64,000 nt of DNA from Thiothrix winogradskyi (GCF_021650935.1 NZ_CP091244.1:3534001-3598000), one strand, 5' to 3'; shown: positions 23,489 through 33,171, counted from the first letter of the stretch. Numbers and translations: made by a program. The notes: generated by a model from the letters alone, not told the origin.

Positions 23489-24310
23489 TTAAGGTTTCTC
23501 TCCGACCCAGGTTTCGCCTTTCACTTCGTGGACTTCATCACCACGCTTAACCGTCATCACCATATCCCATGCCCCCGGTGCAGGCAAAGCAATAGGTTGA
23601 CCATAGAAACCGGGGGCAGCTTCCGGCAACTCCAAAGTGACATCCATTGCTTTATTGGAAGGGCGTAAAAAAGAAACCTTCACATTCCCGCTCATGACGG
23701 CTTGACCCGCTTTATCGGTCACGTGGATACGGAACATGCTCGCCTTATTCGGTTGTGGCTTTTCCAGCCAACCATCGGCAACTTGCCAACCACGTTCCTG
23801 CTGGGTTTTCAACTGACCAATGTAGTTATTATACAGGTCATATTTTTTCTGGTAGTCATTGGAAACAGTACCGGGGAAAGCAGAGGTGACATTTTGTGCG
23901 CTTTCACGGCGTGGTTCTGGCAAGAAATTGCGGATAAAATCAGCACTCGCACCACTGTTTGCCAAAGTAATAATCGTGGAGTCCACAATCACGAGTATCA
24001 TGAAAAAGCCGATAATAATCCCCGGTCCCCAATGCAACCTACCGCCATCGGTATCTGAGCCAGGTCGGTTGCCGACAATAATCCCCGGCAACACCGCTGC
24101 CATCGTGAAAAAGGCAAAGTGGATGGCGAATACATCCAGACCTCCCCAATACAACACTGCCAACGGCACATAAATCGCCAACACGACCAAAAATGTCAGC
24201 AATGACGCCAACTTACCGGGGCGTTTCAGGACTTTGTAAAACAAGACAAACAGGGCAAGCGAAACCAGTACGCCCACCCCTAATGTAAATGCTATATTTT
24301 GATTTTCCAT
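23489..24310 (-). CDS. ccoH: FixH/CcoH family protein
   Basis: 273 residues, longer than most FixH proteins (about 150-180). The N-terminal ~135 residues contain about four membrane helices; the extra helices are the unusual part. The C-terminal half is a periplasmic FixH domain (MFRIHVTDKAGQAV, GFYGQPIALPAPGAWDM). CcoH helps stabilise the cbb3 assembly complex. It sits between ccoG and ccoI with 6-nt spacings, so it is in the same operon. Confidence 0.85.
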   Translation of the reverse strand: MENQNIAFTLGVGVLVSLALFVLFYKVLKRPGKLASLLTFLVVLAIYVPLAVLYWGGLDVFAIHFAFFTMAAVLPGIIVGNRPGSDTDGGRLHWGPGIIIGFFMILVIVDSTIITLANSGASADFIRNFLPEPRRESAQNVTSAFPGTVSNDYQKKYDLYNNYIGQLKTQQERGWQVADGWLEKPQPNKASMFRIHVTDKAGQAVMSGNVKVSFLRPSNKAMDVTLELPEAAPGFYGQPIALPAPGAWDMVMTVKRGDEVHEVKGETWVGEKP

Positions 24311-24316
24311 GCAGCC

Positions 24317-25717
24317 TTACGGAGTCATAAAGTGTGAAGGAACGATAACAGGCTCTACCACTTTACCTTCCAACGGCGTAAGCCTGAACTGGAAGTCATG
24401 GTTTTTGCCTGCCTCACCGGGCTGCATAGTATAGCGGACTTTTGCCAAGACGCGCAGTGTTGAATCCGGTTTCACGCTCAAATCATTGATCTGCAAATCC
24501 ATTTCAGCATTAGGCAAACCCTCGATTACTAGGGTATAACGCGCCGCCTCCATAGTTTTGTTATTGATTTTGACTTCGTAGCTGTTTTGAATACGCCCAT
24601 CAGAAAGTGTAACGTACAAGGGGCTGCGAATCTGCACGGCAGTCACTTCCAGTTGCTTGCTGCTAGCAATGCTCCACACCAGATAAATCGTTGCAAACAA
24701 GGTAGCCAAGCCATAACCCACGGTGCGCAACTTGAGAATTTTGGTCTTCTTGCCTTCCAACGCATGTTCAGAGGTATAACGGATCAAACCGCGTTTCCAG
24801 CCTTGTTTATCCATAATGCCATCGCAGGCATCAATACACAGCGCACAGTGAATGCAGCTAATTTGCAAACCGTCGCGAATGTCGATTCCTGTTGGGCAAA
24901 CTTGCACACACAAGCCACAATCCACGCAATCGCCGTGACCTTTTTCTTGACGGAAAGCTTGATCACGCAACTCTTTCACCGGCTTGACACGCCCGGTAGT
25001 GCCTTCACCGCGATTCATGTCATACGACACGATCATGGTATCCTGGTCAAACATAACGCTTTGGAAACGAGAGTAAGGGCACATGTGCAAACACACGTAT
25101 TCCTTCGCCCAACCGGCTGTCAAATAGGTCGTGAGCGTTAAAATAATGACCGTGCCGTACAATGCGGTGGGAGCTGTTCCGGTGAAGAATCCGGCAGTCA
25201 ATTCAAACGCATCCCCCCAGTACAGCCCAAAACTCAAGCCTGTCCACATCGCCAATAGCAACCACAAAGCATGGGTCAAACCCACTTTGCGAATCTTTTC
25301 GGTATTCCACGGCTGTTTATCCAAACGCAAGCGGGCGACACGATCGCCTTGCACCCAACGCTCAATCCAACGGAATGCATCCGTCCACAAAGTCTGGAAA
25401 CAGAAATACCCGCAGAATACCCGCCCAAACAGCGTGGTCACAAAGAACAACAATACCGCCGCAAGGAATAGCAACGCCGTCAGCCAGAAAATATCCTGCG
25501 CGTGCATCACCAAGTCGAACATGTAGTAACGTCGCCCCGGAATATCAAACAAGATCGCCTGATCCGGCCCCACGGCACGTTCCCAGCGAATCCAAGGCAA
25601 TAAAAAAAACACCGCATAGCCCAGCAACAAAATGCCGGTTTTAATGTTGCGAAAACGACCTTCTACCGAGCGAGGCTGGAGAGAGGCTTTGGGCTGGATG
25701 GCTTGTTCAATACTCAT
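24317..25717 (-). CDS. ccoG: Cytochrome c oxidase accessory protein CcoG (Cu(II) reductase family)
   Basis: 466 residues. Several membrane helices, an FCGYFCFQTLW motif near 98-108, and two ferredoxin-type clusters near 260-310 (CVDCGLCVQVCP and CIHCALCIDAC), then a periplasmic immunoglobulin-like C-terminus. CcoG is a membrane iron-sulfur protein proposed to reduce copper for CuB insertion. First gene of ccoGHIS here; the structural genes ccoNOPQ are not in the window, since the upstream neighbour is serS. Confidence 0.93.
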   Translation of the reverse strand: MSIEQAIQPKASLQPRSVEGRFRNIKTGILLLGYAVFFLLPWIRWERAVGPDQAILFDIPGRRYYMFDLVMHAQDIFWLTALLFLAAVLLFFVTTLFGRVFCGYFCFQTLWTDAFRWIERWVQGDRVARLRLDKQPWNTEKIRKVGLTHALWLLLAMWTGLSFGLYWGDAFELTAGFFTGTAPTALYGTVIILTLTTYLTAGWAKEYVCLHMCPYSRFQSVMFDQDTMIVSYDMNRGEGTTGRVKPVKELRDQAFRQEKGHGDCVDCGLCVQVCPTGIDIRDGLQISCIHCALCIDACDGIMDKQGWKRGLIRYTSEHALEGKKTKILKLRTVGYGLATLFATIYLVWSIASSKQLEVTAVQIRSPLYVTLSDGRIQNSYEVKINNKTMEAARYTLVIEGLPNAEMDLQINDLSVKPDSTLRVLAKVRYTMQPGEAGKNHDFQFRLTPLEGKVVEPVIVPSHFMTP

Positions 25718-25831
25718 GTTGCAATATCCAATCGTTGGCTTTGCCAGACGGGGTGAAAAGCCTGCATCATACCCGACCCTGCGCGGTTTACATTGCGCAG
25801 AATCAAGTTGGTGCAGTATTTTCCTGATATA

Positions 25832-27103
25832 TCACAGATACTCAGTGTTACCCATGTACCCACGTAAAGCAGTAGGAATACGGATGCGCCCGTCTGCTTC
25901 CTGATAATTTTCCAGCACCGCAACCAAAGTACGTCCCACCGCCAAACCAGAGCCGTTCAACGTATGTAGCAACTCCGGCTTGCCGGTTTCCGGGTTACGG
26001 TAACGCGCCATCATACGGCGTGCCTGAAAATCACCAAACGTAGAACACGATGAAATCTCGCGGTATTTTTGCTGCCCCGGCAACCAGACTTCCAAATCGT
26101 AGGTTTTCATCGAGGAAAAGCCGGTATCGCCTGCACACAATACAATCACCCGGTAAGGCAGACCCAACTTTTGCAGAATCGCTTCAGCATTACCCGTCAG
26201 ACTTTCCAGCGCTTGCATGGAATCTTCCGGGCGCACCAACTGCACCATTTCCACTTTTTCAAACTGATGCTGGCGAATCAAGCCACGGGTATCTTTGCCA
26301 TAAGAACCCGCTTCGGAACGGAAACACGGCGTATGGCAAGCGTATTTCACCGGCAAGTCAGCGGCATCAATAATGGTATCCCGCGCCAGATTCGTGACCG
26401 GGACTTCAGCGGTCGGGATTAGGTAATAACCTTGCTCACCGTCCAACTTAAACAAATCTTCGGCAAATTTCGGCAACTGCCCGGTGCCACGCAAACTGTC
26501 GGCATTCACCATGTACGGCACATACGCTTCGGTGTAACCGTGTTCCTGCGTGTGCGTATCGAGCATGAACTGGATCAGCGCCCGGTGCAGCCGTGCCATT
26601 GCGCCGCGCATTACTACGAAGCGAGAGCCGGTAAGCTTTGCGCCCGCATCAAAATCCATCCACCCATTCGGCAAACCGAGGTCAACGTGATCTTTCGGTT
26701 CAAAATCGAATGCGGGCGGCTCACCCCAGCGGCGAATTTCGACGTTGGCATTTTCATCTTTGCCGTCGGGTACAGAAACATCCAGCACATTGGGAATGCC
26801 CATCACAATGGCATCAAGCTCGGCTTGCAAACTGGCGAGTTGCTGCTCTTTTTCTTTGAGCGTATCGCCCATATCCGCGACTTCGGCGAGTAAGGGCTGA
26901 ATGTCTGCACCCTTCGCTTTGGCTTGCCCAATGGCTTTGGAACGTGAGTTACGTTCATTTTGTAAGGTTTGGGTTTCTACCTGTAAAGTTTTACGCCGCT
27001 CTTCAACAGCGCGGATGGTATCCACATCCAGCTTAAAACTGCGTCGTGCCAATTGGGTGGCGACCTCATCCAGATCGGCTCTTAAACGTTTTGGGTCTAA
27101 CAT
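25832..27103 (-). CDS. serS: Seryl-tRNA synthetase
   Basis: 423 residues from ATG 27103 (MLDPKRLRADLDEVA). The N-terminal long coiled-coil arm (residues ~30-100) contacts the long variable arm of tRNA-Ser. Class II motif 2 is FRSEAGSYGKDTRGLIRQHQF (abridged) near 260 and motif 3 is GSGLAVGRTLVAVLENYQ near 385. It charges serine onto tRNA-Ser; a tRNA-Ser gene lies directly upstream on the same strand with a terminator between them. Confidence 0.97.
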   Translation of the reverse strand: MLDPKRLRADLDEVATQLARRSFKLDVDTIRAVEERRKTLQVETQTLQNERNSRSKAIGQAKAKGADIQPLLAEVADMGDTLKEKEQQLASLQAELDAIVMGIPNVLDVSVPDGKDENANVEIRRWGEPPAFDFEPKDHVDLGLPNGWMDFDAGAKLTGSRFVVMRGAMARLHRALIQFMLDTHTQEHGYTEAYVPYMVNADSLRGTGQLPKFAEDLFKLDGEQGYYLIPTAEVPVTNLARDTIIDAADLPVKYACHTPCFRSEAGSYGKDTRGLIRQHQFEKVEMVQLVRPEDSMQALESLTGNAEAILQKLGLPYRVIVLCAGDTGFSSMKTYDLEVWLPGQQKYREISSCSTFGDFQARRMMARYRNPETGKPELLHTLNGSGLAVGRTLVAVLENYQEADGRIRIPTALRGYMGNTEYL

Positions 27104-27143
27104 AACTCTTGTTCCATGCGTGTATTGCAGAAATGATAGGCAC

Positions 27144-27172
27144 AAAAAAGCCCGCTATGTAGCGGGCTTTTT
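27144..27172. terminator. Rho-independent terminator after tRNA-Ser
   Basis: AAAAAAGCCCGCTA and TAGCGGGCTTTTT form a GC-rich stem with a 2-4-nt loop and a T-run on either strand. It lies between the 3' end of tRNA-Ser and the serS start, so it should end the tRNA transcript before serS. Confidence 0.85.
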
Positions 27173-27201
27173 ACTTTGTCGGCCATCACCGTACAAAAAT
27201 A

Positions 27202-27289
27202 TGGCGGAGAGCGAGGGATTCGAACCCCCGGAGGTTTAACCCTCAACGGTTTTCAAGACCGCCGCCTTCGACCACTCGACCAGCTCTCC
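27202..27289 (-). tRNA. tRNA-Ser (anticodon UGA)
   Basis: 88 nt including an encoded CCA (27202-27204). Acceptor GGAGAGC pairs with GCTCTCC. The anticodon stem-loop GGTCTTGAAAACC gives anticodon TGA. A long variable arm (GAGGGTTAAACCTC) is typical of tRNA-Ser. The T arm contains GGTTCGAATCC. Confidence 0.97.
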
Positions 27290-27300
27290 GAAGGATGCAC

Positions 27301-27306
27301 ATAGTA
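27301..27306 (-). promoter_or_regulatory. Possible -10 box of the tRNA-Ser promoter
   Basis: Minus-strand TACTAT lies about 12 nt upstream of the tRNA 5' end. The -35 region is not clear, so this is tentative. Confidence 0.3.
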
Positions 27307-27427
27307 CGCAAAACGCTCTGCCATTTCCAGTGTTTTTTCAAACAAAGGTTAGGTTTTCTGTCTGTCAGCCGTGGGGTGGCTATGCTAGAATCCGTCCTTT
27401 ATGACTGCCCTAACCGAGACAGGCTTA

Positions 27428-28471
27428 ATGGATTCAAGCAAACCCTCCCTAACCTACCGTGACGCTGGCGTTGATATTGACGCAGGCAACACTCTGGTAG
27501 AACGCATCAAACCCCACGCCCAACGCACCAAACGCCCTGAAATGTTAGGCGGGTTGGGTGGCTTCGGCGCACTCATGTCGATTCCTTCGCATTATAAACA
27601 CCCCGTGCTGGTATCCGGTACGGATGGCGTAGGCACCAAACTTCGCCTTGCTATCGACACTGGCATCTACGACACCATCGGCATTGATCTGGTCGCAATG
27701 TGCGTCAATGACATTATTGTCAGCGGCGCTGAACCATTATTTTTCCTCGACTACTTTGCTACCGGCAAACTTGACGTGGATATTGCCGAAAAGGTCATCG
27801 CCGGTATCGCCGAAGGCTGTTCCCAAGCCGGTGCTGCACTCGCTGGCGGCGAAACGGCAGAAATGCCCGGCATGTACCACGGTGACGATTTCGATCTCGC
27901 TGGTTTCTGCGTCGGCGTGGTGGAACGTGACAATATTCTCGACAATTCGCGCGTACACAGGAATGACGTGCTAATTGGGCTGGCTTCCAGTGGCCCGCAT
28001 TCCAACGGCTATTCCCTGATCCGCAAAATTCTTGAAGTCAGTGGCGCATCGCTGGATGAACCGTTCGGTGACAGCACCTTAGGGCGGACGTTACTGGAAC
28101 CCACCAAGATTTACGTCAAAGCGATTCTCGGTTTAATGCGCCGTTATAATTTGCACGCGGTCGCACACATCACCGGCGGTGGTTTAACCGAAAATTTACC
28201 GCGTGTATTGCCTGCCCGCACCAAAGCCAAAATCAGCCTGAGTAGCTGGCAACGCCCAGAAATCTTCAATTGGTTGCAGGAAAAAGGCGGCGTGGCGGAT
28301 GATGAAATGCTGCGCACTTTCAACTGCGGCATCGGTATGATTCTGGTCGTTCCCGCCGACAAATCCGAAGAAATCATTAGCACTTGCCGCTTGGAAAACA
28401 TCAAAGCTTGGCAAATTGGCACGATGGATACGTCTGACACTGATACCCCATTCGTCCAATATGTCGCTTAA
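27428..28471 (+). CDS. purM: Phosphoribosylformylglycinamidine cyclo-ligase
   Basis: 347 residues from ATG 27428 (MDSSKPSLTYRDAGVDIDAG); an earlier in-frame ATG at 27401 lacks a ribosome site. Fifth step of purine synthesis: ATP-dependent closure of FGAM to AIR. Signatures: RPEMLGGLGGFG, VSGTDGVGTKLRLA, ALAGGETAEMPGMY and ITGGGLTENLPRVLP. It overlaps purN by 11 nt, a common gammaproteobacterial pair. Confidence 0.97.
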   Translation: MDSSKPSLTYRDAGVDIDAGNTLVERIKPHAQRTKRPEMLGGLGGFGALMSIPSHYKHPVLVSGTDGVGTKLRLAIDTGIYDTIGIDLVAMCVNDIIVSGAEPLFFLDYFATGKLDVDIAEKVIAGIAEGCSQAGAALAGGETAEMPGMYHGDDFDLAGFCVGVVERDNILDNSRVHRNDVLIGLASSGPHSNGYSLIRKILEVSGASLDEPFGDSTLGRTLLEPTKIYVKAILGLMRRYNLHAVAHITGGGLTENLPRVLPARTKAKISLSSWQRPEIFNWLQEKGGVADDEMLRTFNCGIGMILVVPADKSEEIISTCRLENIKAWQIGTMDTSDTDTPFVQYVA

Positions 28472-29123
28472 CAAGCAGACAGCACTGCCCACACTGGTAG
28501 TGCTGATTTCAGGCAGCGGCAGCAACTTGCAAGCCATTATCAACGCGATTAAAGCTGGTCGCCTGAATGCACGTATTGCGGCGGTGATCAGCAATCGCGC
28601 CGACGTATTGGGCTTGCAACGCGCTACCGATGCTGGAATTCCGACCGTCACGCTGGATCACACCAGGTTTGACAGCCGCGCTGCGTTCGACCAAGCCTTG
28701 CAAGCGCAGATTGACGGTTTCGAGCCGGATTTGGTGGTGTTGGCGGGGTTTATGCGCATCCTCACGCCCGACTTTGTGCGCCATTACGCGGGGCGAATGC
28801 TCAATATCCACCCTTCCCTATTGCCACTGTATAAAGGTATTCATACCCATCGGCGCGTATTGGAAGATGGCGGGCATGAACACGGCGTCAGCGTGCATTT
28901 CGTGACCCCAGAATTGGATGGTGGCCCGGTAATTATTCAAGCCAAAGTGCCAGTCTTACCCAGCGATACAGAACAGAGTCTGGCGCAACGGATACAAGAG
29001 CAGGAACACATCATTTACCCACGCGCTATCCAATGGTTTGTGGAAGGCAGATTAACCTTAGAAGGTAATCAAGCAATGCTGGACGGGAAAGCCTTAACCC
29101 GCCCCGCCCAGCACCTCAACTAA
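28461..29123 (+). CDS. purN: Phosphoribosylglycinamide formyltransferase
   Basis: 220 residues from ATG 28461, inside the end of purM. Transfers a formyl group from 10-formyl-THF to GAR in purine synthesis. GSGSNLQAII binds GAR phosphate near the N-terminus. The catalytic Asn-His-Asp set is visible in LNIHPSLLPLYKG and in the VTPELDGGPVI segment. Translationally coupled to purM. Confidence 0.96.
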   Translation: MSLNKQTALPTLVVLISGSGSNLQAIINAIKAGRLNARIAAVISNRADVLGLQRATDAGIPTVTLDHTRFDSRAAFDQALQAQIDGFEPDLVVLAGFMRILTPDFVRHYAGRMLNIHPSLLPLYKGIHTHRRVLEDGGHEHGVSVHFVTPELDGGPVIIQAKVPVLPSDTEQSLAQRIQEQEHIIYPRAIQWFVEGRLTLEGNQAMLDGKALTRPAQHLN

Positions 29124-29435
29124 TCAACCGAAATGGCACACGTAGTGCAAATCTTCCAACGTCTCAATGTCGAAGGAAGAATTTGCACCCACCTCAAACG
29201 ATTGCCCGCCAGCATAATCAACCCAAGCATCGCTGCCCGCCAAGCGCACACGGCAGCGACCTTGCAGCAATTCCATAATCTCCGGCGCACCCGTATTAAA
29301 CGTTAGGGTAGACGGTAAAATCACCCCCACGCTCTTGCGCGTACCATCCGCCAGCGTCACGGTGTGGCTGACGCACTTACCATCAAAATACACATTTGCC
29401 GTTTTAGTAACGCTGACATTCTCAAACTGACTCAT
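29124..29435 (-). CDS. ppnP: Pyrimidine/purine nucleoside phosphorylase PpnP (YaiE family)
   Basis: 103 residues, a single small cupin domain. It shows the family order SVTKTANVYFDGKCVSHTV, GVILPSTLTFNT, APEIMELLQG, FEVGANSSFDI, ending YVCHFG. PpnP splits several nucleosides with phosphate, which fits its position next to purMN. It is convergent with purN and its stop abuts the purN stop. Confidence 0.93.
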   Translation of the reverse strand: MSQFENVSVTKTANVYFDGKCVSHTVTLADGTRKSVGVILPSTLTFNTGAPEIMELLQGRCRVRLAGSDAWVDYAGGQSFEVGANSSFDIETLEDLHYVCHFG

Positions 29436-29453
29436 ACACTTCCTTTAAAGTTG

Positions 29454-29494
29454 ACCCCCTCTCCCCTTGAGGGAGAGGGGCTAGGGGTGAGGGG
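29454..29494. repeat. G/C-run palindrome (family 2), intergenic
   Basis: CCCCCTCTCCCCTTGAGGGAG followed by AGGGGCTAGGGGTGAGGGG. It fills most of the gap between tldE and ppnP. This is the free form of the element found in frame in recB and the vWA-like gene. Confidence 0.85.
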
Positions 29495-30838
29495 TTATTG
29501 ACCTGCAATGGTCATTTTATCAATCAAAATCGATCCGGTACGGATACTACCACGCTCATCCACATCATCCCCAATCGCGACGATGCCTTTGAACATATCC
29601 TTCAAGTTTCCGGCAATCGTCACCTCTTCCACCGGATGCACAATCATGCCGTTCTCGACCCAGTAACCCACTGCACCCCGCGAATAGTCGCCGGTAATGC
29701 CATTGACACCGTTACCGATCAATTCCGTTACCATCAAGCCGGTTCCCATTTGCGCCAATAAGTCAGGGAAACTGATACCGGTATCCGCCAGCAATAAATT
29801 GGTCACACCACTCGCACTGCCCGTGCTGGACATTCCCAACTTGCGAGCGCTGTAACTGCCGAGGAAATAGCCTTGGATAATGCCATCTTTGACAATATCC
29901 CGCGCTTGCGTTGCCACGCCTTCGGCATCATAGGAACGGCTACCCAAGGCTTGACGAATCAACGGGTCTTCACGCAACTGCACGAAATCAGGAAACGCTT
30001 GCTGCCCAATCGAATTCAGCAAAAAGCTGGCTTTGCGGTATTGCGCCCCCCCCATGATGGCTGACACCAATTGGCCAACCAAACCCCGCGCCATTTGCGG
30101 CACAAATAATACCGGCGCTTCGCGGGTAGACAAGGAACGCGCATTCAACCGCCGCACCGTGCGCTGCGCCGCTTCCGCCCCCACGCTATCTGCCGATTCC
30201 AGCAACCCAGGTACACGCGATACGCTGTACCAATAATCACGCTGCATGGACTCGCCATCTTGCGCCACCACCGAGCAGCTCAAGGAATGGCGCGTACTGT
30301 GACTAACCCCCATGAAACCGTGCGAATTCGCGTACAAGCTCATGCCCGCGTAGCTATCCACGCCCGCGCCTTCGCTATTGGTAATGCGGGCATCATGCTC
30401 ACGTGCCACCGCTTCGGTTTGCAGCGCCATGTCAATGGCCATGTCCGCATTCAATTCCCACGGGTGGTACAAATCCAGCTTCGGAAATTCGGTCGCCATG
30501 CGTTCCGCATCCGCCAAACCGTTGAAATCGTCTTCCGAGGTATAACGCGCAATCCGGCACGCCGCCTCCAAGGTATCCGCCAAGGCTTGCGGCGAAAAAT
30601 CACCCGTCGAGGCATAGCCTTTACGATGCCCGAAAAAAACGGTCAGGTTAATACCCTGATCACGGTGGTATTGCAGCTTATCCACCTGCCCCATGCGCAC
30701 TTCGACCGAAAGCCCCATGCTTTTGTCAATGTCGAGTTCAGCCGCCGTTGCGCCTTTGGCTTTGGCTGCCGTCAGCACATGCTCCGCCATCGCTTGAAAT
30801 TCAGTCGCAATGTCAAAACGGTTGTAGAGTTCAATCAT
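29495..30838 (-). CDS. pmbA: TldE/PmbA metalloprotease subunit
   Basis: 447 residues. TldE is the non-catalytic partner of TldD; together they degrade unfolded peptides and process modified peptides such as microcins. Landmarks: ELDIDKSMGLSVEVRMG near the N-terminus, GISFPDLLAQMGTGLMVTEL and NGVNGITGDYSRGAVGYWVENG near the C-terminus. It lies 12 nt downstream of tldD on the same strand. ATG 30838 fits the family. Confidence 0.95.
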   Translation of the reverse strand: MIELYNRFDIATEFQAMAEHVLTAAKAKGATAAELDIDKSMGLSVEVRMGQVDKLQYHRDQGINLTVFFGHRKGYASTGDFSPQALADTLEAACRIARYTSEDDFNGLADAERMATEFPKLDLYHPWELNADMAIDMALQTEAVAREHDARITNSEGAGVDSYAGMSLYANSHGFMGVSHSTRHSLSCSVVAQDGESMQRDYWYSVSRVPGLLESADSVGAEAAQRTVRRLNARSLSTREAPVLFVPQMARGLVGQLVSAIMGGAQYRKASFLLNSIGQQAFPDFVQLREDPLIRQALGSRSYDAEGVATQARDIVKDGIIQGYFLGSYSARKLGMSSTGSASGVTNLLLADTGISFPDLLAQMGTGLMVTELIGNGVNGITGDYSRGAVGYWVENGMIVHPVEEVTIAGNLKDMFKGIVAIGDDVDERGSIRTGSILIDKMTIAGQ

Positions 30839-30849
30839 GGTTATTGTCC

Positions 30850-32298
30850 TTATGCTGTCGCTGTGCCGCCAACGGTCAAACCGTCAACCCGAAGTGTTGG
30901 TTGCCCCACGCCTACCGGTACGCTTTGCCCATCTTTACCGCACACGCCGATGCCGGTATCCAATTGCAAATCATTGCCGACCATGCTGACACGGGTTAAA
31001 ACATCCGGGCCATTGCCGATTAGCGTGGCATTTTTCAAGGGCTTACCGATTTTGCCGTTTTCAATTTGATACGCTTCCGAGGCAGAAAACACGAATTTGC
31101 CCGACGTAATGTCAACTTGCCCGCCAGAGAAATTCACCGCGTAAATGCCTTTCTCCACCGACGCAATGATTTCTGCCGGATCATAGTCACCCGCTCGCAT
31201 GTACGTATTGGTCATGCGCGGCATCGGCAAATTGGCGTAAGACTGACGCCGACCATTGCCAGTGGATTGTGTACCCATCAATGCCGCATTCTGACGGTCG
31301 AACAAATAACCTTTGAGAATGCCGTCTTCGATCAGCGTGGTGCATTGCGTTTGCGTGCCTTCATCATCCACGCTTAACGAACCACGGCGTTGTTCCAGCG
31401 TGCCGTCATCCACCACGGTAATGCCTTTGGCAGCCACCTGTTCACCAATCCGCCCTGCAAACGCCGATGTGCCTTTGCGGTTAAAATCGCCTTCCAAACC
31501 GTGCCCAATCGCTTCGTGCAACAAGACACCCGGCCAACCATTGCCCAATACCACGGTCATATTGCCCGCTGGCGCGGCTTCCGCATCCAGATTAATCAAA
31601 GCTTTGCGCACCGCTTCTTCGGCGTATTCTTGTGCCTTATTGCCAGTCACGAAGAAATCGAGGCTGAAACGCCCGCCACCGCCTGCCGTCGCACTCTCGG
31701 TTTGCCCGTTACGTTCCACAATGACCGACACATTAGTGCGCACCAGCGGGCGAATATCAGCCGTCATGCGTCCGGTTTCATCCACCACCAAAATGATTTC
31801 ATGCACCGCTACCATATTCGCCATGACTTGGCGCACGTAAGGGCTGGTTGCCCGCGCAATGCTGTCAATTTGGCGTAAGAAGCTGATTTTATCGTCTTCC
31901 GACAATGAGTTCAGCGGGTCATCCATCCCGTAAAGCGGGCGCTGTGGGGTACGTACTGTCCACGCATTCACCGCACCCGATTGCCCTGCGCGGCTGATCG
32001 CACGGGCAGCTTTGGCGGATTCCAGCAACGCAGGCAACGTGATTTCGCCGCTGTATGCAAAGCCGGTTTGCTCACCGCATACCGAGCGCACGCCTACGCC
32101 TTGCTCAATGCTGTAACTGCCGCTTTTGATAATGCCTTCTTCCAATCCCCAGGATTCATAGCGGGCAGACTGAAAATACAAATCTGCCAGCGTGGTATCT
32201 TTAGTTAAAAGCTGGCTGAAAACTTGTTCCAGATGCGCCTCACTCAAACCCATCGGGGCAAAAAATGCCTCTTGGGCAAAATCGTATGCCTGTTTCAT
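30850..32298 (-). CDS. tldD: Metalloprotease TldD
   Basis: 482 residues. The zinc motif HEAIGHGLEGD near residue 258 supplies the catalytic HExxxH. Further family segments are SFLRQIDSIARA, GNGRRQSYANLPMPRMTNTY and the C-terminal NDLQLDTGIGVCGKDGQS. Overlaps the upstream nitrilase gene by 4 nt; forms an operon yhdP-nitrilase-tldD-tldE, the usual gammaproteobacterial order. Confidence 0.96.
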   Translation of the reverse strand: MKQAYDFAQEAFFAPMGLSEAHLEQVFSQLLTKDTTLADLYFQSARYESWGLEEGIIKSGSYSIEQGVGVRSVCGEQTGFAYSGEITLPALLESAKAARAISRAGQSGAVNAWTVRTPQRPLYGMDDPLNSLSEDDKISFLRQIDSIARATSPYVRQVMANMVAVHEIILVVDETGRMTADIRPLVRTNVSVIVERNGQTESATAGGGGRFSLDFFVTGNKAQEYAEEAVRKALINLDAEAAPAGNMTVVLGNGWPGVLLHEAIGHGLEGDFNRKGTSAFAGRIGEQVAAKGITVVDDGTLEQRRGSLSVDDEGTQTQCTTLIEDGILKGYLFDRQNAALMGTQSTGNGRRQSYANLPMPRMTNTYMRAGDYDPAEIIASVEKGIYAVNFSGGQVDITSGKFVFSASEAYQIENGKIGKPLKNATLIGNGPDVLTRVSMVGNDLQLDTGIGVCGKDGQSVPVGVGQPTLRVDGLTVGGTATA

Positions 32299-33131
32299 GC
32301 TATTCCTTGATTAATATTTTGTGTTGGGCAACGGTGGGAAAGCACCGGAAAAGTCTTACGGGTTTGTTGCAATGCATCCAAATCAATGTCAGCCAAAACC
32401 ACACCTGCGCCTTTTTCACGCACATCGCGTATCCGCCCCCAATAGTCCACAATCATGCTGTGACCGTAGGTCGTGCGTCCGCTGACGTGATAACCGCCTT
32501 GTCCGGGGGCAACCACGTAGCACAGGTTTTCAATCGCCCGCGCCCGCAATAACACCTCCCAATGCGCCTTTCCCGTCAACTCGGTAAATGCAGCAGGAAC
32601 GACTAAAATTTGCGCCCCTTGCTCGGATAAGCGCCGGTACAACTCAGGAAAGCGCAAGTCATAACACACCGACATCCCAACCTTGCCAAACGGCGTGTCC
32701 ACCACGACAGGCGCTTTGCCCGGCACGGTCGTATCGCTTTCGGTATACACTTCCTGATTTTCACTGAGCATGACATCAAAGAGGTGAATTTTGTCGTAAC
32801 GCGCCACCACATTACCTTTGGCATCGTACATCAGCGAGGCAGCATAAGAACGCGCCGGATCGTCAGAACGGATCGGAATCGTACCTGCCACAATCCACAC
32901 GCCGTACTTGCGAGCTTGCTGACTGATAAAGGCCTGAATCGGCCCCTCACCGAAGGTTTCTGCTACTTTCACTTTGTCGGTATCGTGCGCACCCATCATG
33001 GCAAAGGTTTCAGGAAGCACCACCATACCTGCGCCGCGTGCTGCTGCTTCCTTAATCAATCGCCCGGCTTCCATCAGATTCGCCTGAACCTGTGAGCCTG
33101 CTGCCATTTGTAGTGCTGCGATTAACGCCAT
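32295..33131 (-). CDS. Carbon-nitrogen hydrolase, Nit2/deaminated-glutathione-amidase-like
   Basis: 278 residues, nitrilase superfamily. The Glu-Lys-Cys triad is visible: VVLPETFA (Glu near 41), RYDKIHLFDV (Lys near 112) and GMSVCYDLRFPELYR (Cys near 151). The sequence fits the Nit1/Nit2 branch, which repairs deaminated glutathione. Its stop overlaps the tldD start by 4 nt. Substrate assigned by family only. Confidence 0.88.
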   Translation of the reverse strand: MALIAALQMAAGSQVQANLMEAGRLIKEAAARGAGMVVLPETFAMMGAHDTDKVKVAETFGEGPIQAFISQQARKYGVWIVAGTIPIRSDDPARSYAASLMYDAKGNVVARYDKIHLFDVMLSENQEVYTESDTTVPGKAPVVVDTPFGKVGMSVCYDLRFPELYRRLSEQGAQILVVPAAFTELTGKAHWEVLLRARAIENLCYVVAPGQGGYHVSGRTTYGHSMIVDYWGRIRDVREKGAGVVLADIDLDALQQTRKTFPVLSHRCPTQNINQGIA

Positions 33132-33171
33132 GCTGATTTCCCCTTACTGTATGCGTGGTCTCATTGTCGGT

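Noticed and set aside
25805..25831. FNR-type site upstream of ccoG (TGATATATCA)
   Set aside because: Half-site spacing is 2 instead of 4, so it does not match TTGAT-N4-ATCAA.
27104..27201. T-box leader for serS
   Set aside because: The hairpin is a simple terminator placed after tRNA-Ser; no specifier or T-box sequence, and T-boxes are not typical of this group.
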